NCBI GenBank assembly: GCA_025642075.2
Contig: JAODUO010000066.1
Location: forward strand, 463,501-527,500
Reading direction: 5' to 3'
From: Ridgeia piscesae
Lineage: Eukaryota > Annelida > Polychaeta > Sabellida > Siboglinidae
DNA length: 64,000 nt
Shown here: positions 37,904 through 50,300 of the stretch, in pieces
Numbering within the stretch: the stretch's first letter is position 1
How the letters are laid out: every line of letters begins with the position of its first letter
The notes under the pieces: model-generated
Seen by the model: the letters and a program-made list of their open reading frames with translations, nothing else
What the model was told of the DNA's origin: nothing
Databases searched by the model: none
Made by a program: the position numbers and the translations under genes

Positions 37904-40900
37904 CTACGCAGAAACAGAGTATTACTTCAGAATGTATATTCATTGACTGGTTTGTGGTATTCGTAATTGATTGAAGCCAAATTTAATTTACTGTAGATGA
38001 AAAAATTTCATAGTATTTTAAAAGAGAATTTATCTGAAGACCGTGAAAAACGGTCGATATATACGGAAGAAAACAAAACGTTTTTTGAGAGGTAATTTCT
38101 TTTTTTAACATAAACCAAGAAAGCAGATTTTGACATTCGAATAGAATTTATCTTCTTTATATGCGTAGCAAAATCAATAATTGATAAGTAGCACATATGC
38201 ATTGCTATTAATCATTGAACATGAGATAATATTTTATATAAACTCCCCTGAAAAATATGGTAAAGATATTAAAATAAACTGCAGATTTCAAATAGGTCAT
38301 CAACTACAGTGCATATACCTTTGATTCATAGCCGGTGAGAAAGCCAAGTTTGCGAGAACCTTCCAGCACAGTGTCTCTGTCACCGACGGCAGCCGCCATG
38401 ATGACACGGATATAGTCATCGGTGAACCTGCGACTGTAGGCTCGGGTGGCTCCAAAGTCTAGCAGCGATATCTGCAAGTGCAAATGACGTGTGTAAACCT
38501 TACGTTACAAGTATGACTTCTGAATATTAAGCAGAACCAAGTACAAGCGTACACGCACATAAATCAATGCGGATTTTAATAATAACCTACAAAATAATAA
38601 TATATTTTATTTAATATGGCGCCACACCTAATTACAAATTGTTCATGGTGTTTTACAGCATGTCGATCTTTACACACATTAAAATACATTGGAATAATCC
38701 TGAAATATAGTAGAATACACATAAATACAGTAATGAAATATATAAAATTTATTTTCTTAAATAAAAAAGTAAAAAGAATAAAATAAATTATTTTAGCTGA
38801 ACTAATGTAAATAGGTATAATAAATATATAAAAAGGTTAATATAAAAGCAATGCAAAAAATTATCTATGCCGCGAGAAAAGAGAAACATACAATAGACAT
38901 AGCAGGTTTAGTAAAGCCAGCACTTAGATACTGTGGCTGTATGACGGGAGGTCACTCACCCGTTCTGTCTCGGCATCATAGAGAAAGTTTGACCAGTTTG
39001 GGTCGGTCTGCATGATGTGGAAGACAAACAACTCTTGTAGACACAACCTCATCATGTTCTCACAGGCCTACAACACATCAACATGTTCTCACAGGCCTAC
39101 AACACATTGACATGTTCTCACAGGCCTACAACACATCAACATGTTCTCACAGGCCTACAACACATCGACATGTTCTCACAGGCCTACAACACATCGACAT
39201 GTTCTCACAGGCCTACAACACATCGACATGTTCTCACAGGCCTACAACACATCGACATGTTCTCACAGGCCTACAACACATCGACATGTTCTCACAGGCC
39301 TACAACACATCAACATGTTCTCACAGGCCTACAACACATCGACATGTTCTCACAGGCCTACAACACATCGACATGTTCTCACAGGCCTACAACACATCGA
39401 CATGTTCTCACAGGCCTACAACACATCGACATGTTCTCACAGGCCTACAACACATCGACATGTTCTCACAGGCCTACAACACATCGACATGTTCTCACAG
39501 GCCTACAACACATCGACATGTTCTCACAGGCCTACAACACATCGACATGTTCTCACAGGCCTACAACACATCGACATGTTCTCATAGGCCTACAACACAT
39601 CGACATGTTCTCACAGGCCTACAACACATCGACATGTTCTCACAGGCCCACAACACATCAACATGTTCTCACAGGCCTACAACACATCAACATGTTCTCA
39701 CAGGCCTACCACACATCGACATGTTCTCACAAGCCCACAATACATCAACATGTTCTCACAAGCCTACAACACACCGACATGTTCTCACAGGCCCACAACA
39801 CATCGACATGTTCTCACAGGCCCACAACACATCGACATGTTCTCACAGGCCTACAACACATCGACATGTTCTCACAGGCCTACAACACATCGACATGTTC
39901 TCACAAGCCCACAATACATCGACATGTTCTCACAGGTCTACAACACATCGACATGTTCTCATAGGCCCACAACACATCGACATGTTCTCACAGGCCTACA
40001 ACACATCAACATGTTCTCACAGGCCTGTAACACATCAACATGTTCTCACAGGCCTATAACACATTGACATGTTGTCATAGGTCTACAACACATTGACATG
40101 TTCTCACAGGCCTACAACACATCGACATGTTCTCATAGGCCTACAACACATCAACATGTTCTCACAGGCCTACAACACATCAACATGTTCTCACAGGCCT
40201 ACAACACATCGACATGTTCTCACAGGCCTACAACACATCAACATGTTCTCACAGGCCTACAACACATCAACATGTTCTCACAGGCCTACAACACATCGAC
40301 ATGTTCTCACAGGCCTACAACACATCAACATGTTCTCACAGGCCTACAACACATCAACATGTTCTCACAGGCCTACAACACATCGACATGTTCTCACAGG
40401 TCTACAACACATCAACATGTTCTCAGAGGCCCACAACACATCAACATGTTCTCACAGGCCTACAACACATCAACATGTTCTTAGAGGCCCACAACACATC
40501 GACATGTTCTTAGAGGCCCACAACCCATCAACATGTTCTCACAGGCCTACAACATTATTATGACAACATATCAACATGTCCTTACAGGCCTACAACACAT
40601 CAACATGTCCTTACAGGCCTACAATAAATCAACATGTTCTCACAGGCCTACAACATTATTATGACAACATATCAACATGTCCTTACAGGCCTACAACACA
40701 TCAACCTGTCCTTACAGGCCTACAACACATCAACCTGTCCTTACAGGCCTACAACACATCAACATGTCCTTACAGGCCTACAACACATCAACCTGTCCTT
40801 ACAGGCCTACAACACATCAACATGTCCTTACAGGCCTACAACACATCAACCTGTCCTTACAGGCCTACAACACATCAACATGTCCTTACAGGCCTACAAC

Positions 40901-43900
40901 ACATCAACCTGTCCTTACAGGCCTACAACACATCAACCTGTCCTTACAGGCCTACAACACATCAACCTGTCCTTACAGGCCTACAACACATCAACCTGTC
41001 CTTACAGGCCTACAACACATGTAAAAGACAGGCAGCCGACCTGTCGATCATGTGACCAGTTGCATAGCAAAAACTCTGTTAGTGATTATAAAAATGGCTG
41101 CTGAACATATTTGAAATTCTAGTTTCAGAAGACTTTCTTATGACGAAAATATATATGGGAATGTTGTTAAAATATGCAGTATTTTTGATTTTGATGCCAC
41201 AACAATAATGTAATTCACACATATAACCATTTCAAAAAAAATTCTCAGGCAAACTTTAATGACGGTCAGGCGCATGATTTTGACCGTAATATAAACAAAC
41301 CACAACAGTCAGACCATCATGTATGATGTAGACAACTTGCAGACAGTGACCACCCACCCAGCTGCTAACTAATGCAGAGGTAAGACAACCTGCAGACAGT
41401 GACCACCCACCCAGCTGCTAACTAATGCAGAGGTAAGACAACCTGCAGACAGTGACCACCCACCCAGCTGCTAACTAATGCAGAGGTAAGACAACCTGCA
41501 GACAGTGACCACCCACCCAGCTGCTAACTAATGCAGAGGTAAGACAACCTGCAGACAGTGACCACCCACCCAGCTGCTAACTAATGCAGAGGTAAGACAA
41601 CCTGCAGACAGGCCTACAACACATCGACATGTTCTCACAGGCCTACAACACATCGACATGTTCTCACAGGCCTACAACACATCAACATGTTCTCACAGGC
41701 CTACAACACATCAACATGTTCTCACAGGCCTACAACACATCGACATGTTCTCACAGGTCTACAACACATCAACATGTTCTCAGAGGCCCACAACACATCA
41801 ACATGTTCTCACAGGCCTACAACACATCAACATGTTCTTAGAGGCCCACAACACACCGACATGTTCTTAGAGGCCCACAACACATCAACATGTTCTCACA
41901 GGCCTACAACATTATTATGACAACATATCAACATGTCCTTACAGGCCTACAACACATCAACATGTCCTTACAGGCCTACAATAAATCAACATGTTCTCAC
42001 AGGCCTACAACATTATTATGACAACATATCAACATGTCCTTACAGGCCTACAACACATCAACCTGTCCTTACAGGCCTACAACACATCAACCTGTCCTTA
42101 CAGGCCTACAACACATCAACCTGTCCTTACAGGCCTACAACACATCAACATGTCCTTACAGGCCTACAACACATCAACCTGTCCTTACAGGCCTACAACA
42201 CATCAACATGTCCTTACAGGCCTACAACACATCAACCTGTCCTTACAGGCCTACAACACATCAACCTGTCCTTACAGGCCTACAACACATCAACCTGTCC
42301 TTACAGGCCTACAACACATCAACCTGTCCTTACAGGCCTACAATACATGTAAAAGACAGGCAGCCGACCTGTCGATCATGTGACCAGTTGCATAGCAAAA
42401 ACTCTGTTAGTGATTATAAAAATGGCTGCTGAACATATTTGAAATTCTAGTTTCAGAAGACTTTCTTATGACGAAAATATATATGGGAATGTTGTTAAAA
42501 TATGCAGTATTTTTGATTTTGATGCCACAACAATAATGTAATTCACACATATAACCATTTCAAAAAAAATTCTCAGGCAAACTTTAATGACGGTCAGGCG
42601 CATGATTTTGACCGTAATATAAACAAACCACAACAGTCAGACCATCATGTATGATGTAGACAACTTGCAGACAGTGACCACCCACCCAGCTGCTAACTAA
42701 TGCAGAGGTAAGACAACCTGCAGACAGTGACCACCCACCCAGCTGCTAACTAATGCAGAGGTAAGACAACCTGCAGACAGTGACCACCCACCCAGCTGCT
42801 AACTAATGCAGAGGTAAGACAACCTGTAGACAGTGACCACCCACCCAGCTGCTAACTAATGCAGAGGTAAGACAACCTGCAGACAGTGACCACCCACCCA
42901 GCTGCTAACTAATGCAGAGGTAAGACAACCTGTAGACAGTGACCACCCACCCAGCTGCTAACTAATGCAGAGGTAAGACAACCTGCAGACAGTGACCACC
43001 CACCCAGCTGCTAACTAATGCAGAGGTAAGACAACCTGCAGACAGTGACCACCCACCCAGCTGCTAACTAATGCAGAGGTAAGACAACCTGCAGACAGTG
43101 ACCACCCACCCAGCTGCTAACTAATGCAGAGGTAAGACAACCTGCAGACAGTGACCACCCACCCAGCTGCTAACTAATGCAGAGGTAAGACAACCTGTAG
43201 ACAGTGACCACCCACCCAGCTGCTAACTAATGCAGAGGTAAGACAACCTGCAGACAGTGACCACCCACCCAGCTGCTAACTAATGCAGAGGTAAGACAAC
43301 CTGTAGACAGTGACCACCCACCCAGCTGCTAACTAATGCAGAGGTAAGACAACCTGTAGACAGTGACCACCCACCCAGCTGCTAACTAATGCAGAGGTAA
43401 GACAACCTGTAAACAGTGACCACCCACCCAGCTGCGTGTGTCCTGGTCCGCTGTCATCAGCTTGTCGAGTGACACACCACTCACTAACTCAGTCGTCAAC
43501 ACCTGCTTTCTACTCAGTGACTCGATCACCTCGGGCACGTAGAAGACCGGGTCGTCCTTCATCAGTTCCCTGCACAGACATAATATCACTAAATAAAAAC
43601 AGAGCATTCTCCCCCTGCAACCTCTCAAGGCACTTTACATGTCACACATCATATGGCAGACCTATTCACTCAAACACCAGCTCGACTCATCTGGGAATGT
43701 CCTGCCAAGTTGCAATTACGGCATGAACTTTATTTACACAACACTTACGTAGTGGTTCCTGTGATAGCGACCATATGTCTTAATGGGAGCCACCGACCTC
43801 AATATTTTTTACTTTGTTTATATTAAACACAACACTGGTTAATAGGTGTATGCACACTTATATTAATTTTACTGTTGTGTGTACATTTGCATTATGATTT

Positions 43901-44227
43901 TGTGAAAATGTCTATGCCTACTAAATTTTGGTACTCACTATGTAAAAATTTTTTTTTTACATTTTAGGGTTGCAAGTAGACTTTTTGTTTTGTTCTTGTT
44001 GCCACTGTCAGATATTTTTTATACAGCAAATTAAACTAAACCAACATGGATGGATAAAAATGACCAAGGCTTCAAAGATGGGTCCTCTCAACATATGTGA
44101 TAACACAGTAAACACCACCCCTCTGTCTGTGTGATCACAGCGTTTTGCTGCCTATACAAACCCGCCGGTCCATCATACTAATCTTACTATCACCAGTTAT
44201 CTTCATCATCTTGCCTTAGTATAAAAA

Positions 44228-44306
<79 letters not shown>

Positions 44307-47300
44307 TAGATAGGAGAATAGGGCATGAATACAATTTCAGTACACTTTATGCAAAATAAACATTGAGCATGATCCTATTTCAAACTGTTTGAAAAATTTG
44401 ACATAAATAGATGGAATTACATGGTAGTCAATATATTTGGTCAGTGTTATATCTGGTCTCCCAAACAGCATGGCTTACTGTTAGAGAAACACAGTAATCT
44501 GACTGCGTGGATGGCTCAATGTGTTCACTTGGTCAATACCTAAACCGTGTAGAGGCGCGAGCTTCCCGCTCATAATCACACTCGTAGCGCAGCTCCTTTC
44601 TCGCCACTTCCATCGCCTTCTCCGCATACAGCCCTGAGACAGACCCAGCACCACATTAACCACATGTAACACCACATGTAACACCACAACACCACATGTA
44701 ACACCACAGCATCACATATAACACCACAACACCACATATAACACCATAGCACACATGTAACATAACAGCCACATATAACACCACAGCACCACATGTAACA
44801 CCACAGCCCTACATGTAACACTACAGATCCACACATAACACCACAGACCACATGTAACACCACAGCACCACATGTAAGATCACAACACCACATATAACAC
44901 CATAGCACCACATGTAACAAAACATGACATATAATACCACAGCACTAAGTATAATGTCACAGCACCACATGTAACACCACAGCACCACAGATAACACCAC
45001 AGCACTAAGTATAACATCACAGCACCACATATAACCATAACAATAATATTTATTGACCCCAAATAGGTACAAGATTTGTTGAAAGTACATACATTTTGTT
45101 AGTATTACTATATTTATACAAGCATACATACACGCATTATTTCATGTTCACATACTTGTATTAGCTTATAGAATAGACCAACAATACACACAAACATGTG
45201 TACCTATAGTAATTATTGTTATATATAAAAAAACACAATCATATAACTTTTTACAAACTGGGGTTGGTAGCTCCTATTAAGTTCATTATAACCCAGCAAC
45301 GCAACTAAATTCAGTTGTAATAACTCTACAAAAGTTGGCCTTGAGGCAAAAATATTTTAACAGCATTTTACTAGGTGTTTAACAATACACTGAACTATTG
45401 ATGCTTCGCAACAGTTGATGTGATGACAGTTGCTACATGGACATGTTTGAGTTCTCACCATCTGGAAGGATTTTCCACACGTTCAAAACCGTCATTAGAT
45501 TGTTGATGTCGCTGTCAATACTGGACGCGACGCCAGGATACTGCAATGAAACGTCTTTATATAGCACTGTATCGAGGTCCACGGAATTACATAAAAAGAG
45601 TTAATATTTCAACCCAAGGCTGTTTCACTATGTTAATGAGCTCTTACTGAAAGACATCGTCAAAGGGAATATGTTGACAAATTTTTCTGTGTTTTCCAAA
45701 TTAAAAAAGGCACCACATATAACAGAGAATACTATTTCTCTCATACATGGCAAGTGTCGCGGTAGCACATGTTATGTTGACAGTACACGAGATCACTATT
45801 AAGGAGTGAAACCAGTTTAAAAAAGCGAAATTGGGCGTTTGACCTGAAACATACACAGACAGAGAAATACATCATATCCACTTGATATAACTTAGAATAC
45901 TTAATTGTGGTCAATAAGTTATTATTTTCAAGTCATGGGTGAGATAATGCCATGTGTAACGTGTGTGTGGTTTCTTGCCCCACCCTTCTGTCTCACCTGT
46001 ATCTTCATGGCGACAGGTCGGCCGTCCAGAAGCACCCCCCGATGCACCTGACCAATGGAGGCAGCCGCGAATGGTTTGTCATCAAACGACTGCAGCTGGT
46101 CCTTCCAGTCCGGCCCCAGCTCTGATGAAATGACTCGCTGTTGGGGGGAAGTCACAGGTCTAGTTAAAGCAGATTAGCTACAGCTTTTAAAATCAACTGT
46201 TCTTATACAGAACTGTTTCCACTTCTTGGGGCTACTCAAAACATTACAGACCTCAATCAAACACAGTTCGTGAGCTCTCTGGGAAGATTTCAGCCACACT
46301 GCAATTACCACACAAATATCATTTATAGATAAATAATTAAATTCATGTTTGAGCAACATGACATGACGTGAATCACGTGCCTACGTTCAAAGACTATTCT
46401 TAGTCAGTGGCGACTACTTTGTAATTTATTAATGATAATCTAACGGTGAGACCCAACACAATAACTGCTCTAACAAGTGTTTATTTGCTGACATCACGTA
46501 TGATGCAATTTTAAGTTCTCCACAACACTGTTTATGATATTTATGATTACACTTATTTGTAATAATTGCAATTATGATCACACTTATATATGTAACAAAT
46601 TGCATAGGCAATTGTAAACATTTACCTCCTTAGTAACTAAGAACAGTTAGATTGTGAACTGCATAACAGTAGTGATTGTAAACAAACTTGTTAGACATGC
46701 TAATGATGGTTGTTATTATAGTATAACATAATAACAAAATAAATCTACACTGGGCATAGGATTTTATGAGAAAGAGCAAAAATAACACAAACCTCCATTT
46801 GCCAGGAAGGCATAAAGTCAGCACTTTGTCGAACTCTGTCAAATATCATCTTCAACTCGGGATTGATAAATGAATCATCTGCAATGTGCAAGTAGTTTGT
46901 GGTGGTTAGATACTGCTCACAACGGAAGCTTTGTTTATTTCTCTCAATACTCAGTGAAACGAAACAAACTGTGATGTCATTTGTTTACTACACACATACC
47001 AACAAGCCTCATTTTTAATAAACTTAAGGCAATGGTGTAGTCGGAGCAGAATGTGATTTTACCATTTTTTGACATTAAAATGATTTTTCAGGTGTTGACG
47101 TTTCCGTGTACAAATATTACTAAACTTGTCATTCATGTATGTTGTACTGTTGAAATAAACAAGTTTGTGTCAAAAACATGCCTTTTATGTGATGCCTGTC
47201 ATTGCTACGTCTTTGTTTTTGTCAAATAAAGTGTGAATTATGTGATTTTCTAAGATCGATCGTGTACCGAAAAATGCAGGCATTCCAACATGGCGCATAT

Positions 47301-50300
47301 CATGGGAAAGCCCCGTTTTCGCGCTGCATGATGGGAGTAACCGTTTAAAAATATCCGAACCCCCATCTAGCCTCGTGGAGACAAAGTTTTTTCACAACTT
47401 TTAGTTTCTTAATGTGGTAATGGATCTACTTGGTACGTTTTCCACCATCCATCCAATCTTTATTTTTGTTGTGTTTGATTTTATGAGTTTTGTAACTGAT
47501 TCATTTCACAAATGAACTGCAAATGAAGACAAACACACGAAGAGGTCCCATGTTTGAGTTGGGGAGTATGTTTGTGGAGCCAGATATGAAAATATATTTG
47601 TTCAATCTCCGTATAAATATCATCTAAAACGACATCATGTGGGTGAGACATCCTGCTATTTGCTTGTGCCAACATGAAATAATTGTTAAATACAACAGCA
47701 AGGATGAACACCGTATCTCTTGTATGCAGGTAATGTAATTATGAAGATATGAGACACTGATCTCGATGGCCAGAAAAATCATCATCGCCACTACTATCAA
47801 GGGCAAAAACTAGCTATTGCATGTCCAAATATTTATATTAATGTACATTTTAAGTGTTCTAAGTGTGTACCAAATGTCATGTTTTCTCATTAAGCCAAAA
47901 TTCAACTATTTGTTCCACATATCAGCTGAACCAAAATCAGTTGTACATACCCTGAATACTGATCATCTGTCCGAGCTTGAGAGCTGCACCGCGGACCCGA
48001 CACAGGGTGTTCACAATTCTCTCCACATTCGCTTCTGTCATGAATGGATTCTTCTCCACAGCACTAAACACACTGTCTGTAAACACACCATACACTGTCT
48101 GTAAACACACCACACACTGTCTGTAAACACACACTGTCTGTAAACACACACCACACACTGTCTGTAAACACACACTGTCTGTAAACACACACCACACACT
48201 GTCTGTAAACACACACTGTCTGTAAACACACACCACACACTGTCTGTAAACACATCACACATTGTCTGTAAACACTCCACACACTGTCTGTAAACACACA
48301 CCACACACTGTCTGTAAACACACCACACACTGTCTGTAACCACACACCACACACTGTCTGTAAACACACACCACACACTGTCTGTAAACATACCACACAC
48401 TGTCTGTAAATACACCACACACTGTCTGTAAACACACCACAGACTGTCTGTAAACACACAACACACTGTCTGTAAACACACCACACACTGTCTGTAAACA
48501 CACCACACACTGTCTGTAAAGACACACCACAGTCTGTAAACATACCACACACTGTCTGTAAACATCACCACACACTGTCTGTAAACACACCACACACTGT
48601 CTGTAAACACACCACACACTGTCTGTAAACACACCACACACTGTCTGTAAACACACCACACACTGTCTGTAAACACACCACACACTGTCTGTAAACACAC
48701 CACACACTGTCTGTAAACACACCACACACTGTCTGTAAACACACCACACACTGTCTGTAAACACACCACACACTGTCTGTAAACACACACCACACACTGT
48801 CTGTAAACACACACCACACACTGTCTGTAAACACACCACACACTGTCTGTAAACACACCACACGCTGTCTGGAAACACACCACACACTGTCTGGAAACAC
48901 ACCACACACTGACACTGTCAGTCACCAATATTATGGGACAAACCCGATCAACATGCAAAATGCGTAAAGGCAAAATATACTAATTGTACCCAGCACTCAT
49001 GTGTGTAATAAACCAGTGTGGGTCATTGTTCTGTAAGTTAGAGCTCATGTACATGTGTGGCACTGAAAGTGCAGGTATTCTAGTGAGACCATTAGGGTGG
49101 GGGTTCACAGCTTTTAATTTCCTGGGGATCTTGGTTTGCTGGGAACTTGGGTGTCAACAGTGGCCGTGGCTAACTACATCAGCAGTAGTTGGTGAGTGAG
49201 CACATGTTAACTTGCCGACAGACATTATAATAACACTGCAGCTATCCATGTAAATGTTATTAACATACATCTTTTATTGCCATCCAAAGCCAGGCAATTC
49301 AACCAGTAACTCTCACTTAGCTAGAGTAAACAAACTTCAGAAATAATAATTCCAAGCTATACAGAATAGCTAGCTGGGTGTGGCTGGAATAGACTGAACC
49401 AGACCCCAGTTGATCCAGGTACGTTAATATATAAACGACTGTGAATCCTTCAACAGCTCCATTACTTATTTGCCATCTGGAGTTTATTGTTGGGATGGTG
49501 ATCTCAAGAGTCTTATCTCAATAGTAAATCATGGTCTAACTATTGCATGTGACACAGGTGAGACCCGGGGCAAGTGTTGTGTTCTCTAGTCCCTACCTTC
49601 TTTCTTGATGCCGAGTCCTCTCCGAGTCACTTCAGCCAGTGCTCCAAAGCCCAGTCCTGCAGCCAAACCTACAACACACAGCTCCCTGTCTATAGGAGTG
49701 TCTCCCTGGAGTACAGCAGCTGCTACAAGCACCACACGGTGCACATGTTTCACGTTGCTTGCACTGGATATTACATGGTAAATACTGCACCAAACTATCC
49801 AATGGAAAATACAATGTGCATGTTCATAGAACAAAAGTGAGAGACGCAGACCACGACAGCTATGGAAGAAAGAAAACAAGAAAGAAGAGCTAATACTAAT
49901 GGAAATCAACGATACAGTCAACACGTCTAAGTTTCACTTACTGCCAAAACTCATAAGACGTCCAATTCGAGAACCAGGCACTTTCCGTTCACGCGATTTT
50001 TCATTCAGCTGCAAAACACATTGAGCTTAAAAATCACACATCTATTACAAGAGCTAACAGATATTTGTTTTATTTTATTAATTGTTTAATTACACTTACT
50101 GCCATGTATAGTGTCTGGCAGGGAGAAATATCTACCAGGAAGGGCAATGTAATAAACAATGAACAGTTAACTTGTAAAAACAAAGCCTGAACACAATAAT
50201 TGTAATATACAGTGTAAAATGTACACTTGTTCCGTTCAATTAATTTCCTTTGTATTTACAAAAATTTAGTATGTACCAACAATCTAATCACTTCCTTTAT

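Noticed and set aside
39083..42432. Long plus-strand frames (up to 315 aa) made of Cys-Ser-His-Arg-Pro-Thr-Thr repeats
   Set aside because: They are translations of the 29-bp array, open in several frames at once because the unit lacks plus-strand stops. The real coding strand here is minus (COQ8).
41341..43435. Regularly spaced 53-bp and 29-bp repeats considered as a CRISPR array
   Set aside because: The units are contiguous tandem repeats without variable spacers, in a eukaryotic intron.
44576..45129. Cys/Trp/Val-rich minus-strand frames up to 114 aa
   Set aside because: They come from the degenerate ACCACATGTAAC array in COQ8 intron 8.
48038..48973. 311-aa minus-strand frame rich in Cys-Val-Tyr-Arg-Gln
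   Set aside because: It reads through the 22-bp array into COQ8 exon 5 in a frame that does not agree with the splice phases.
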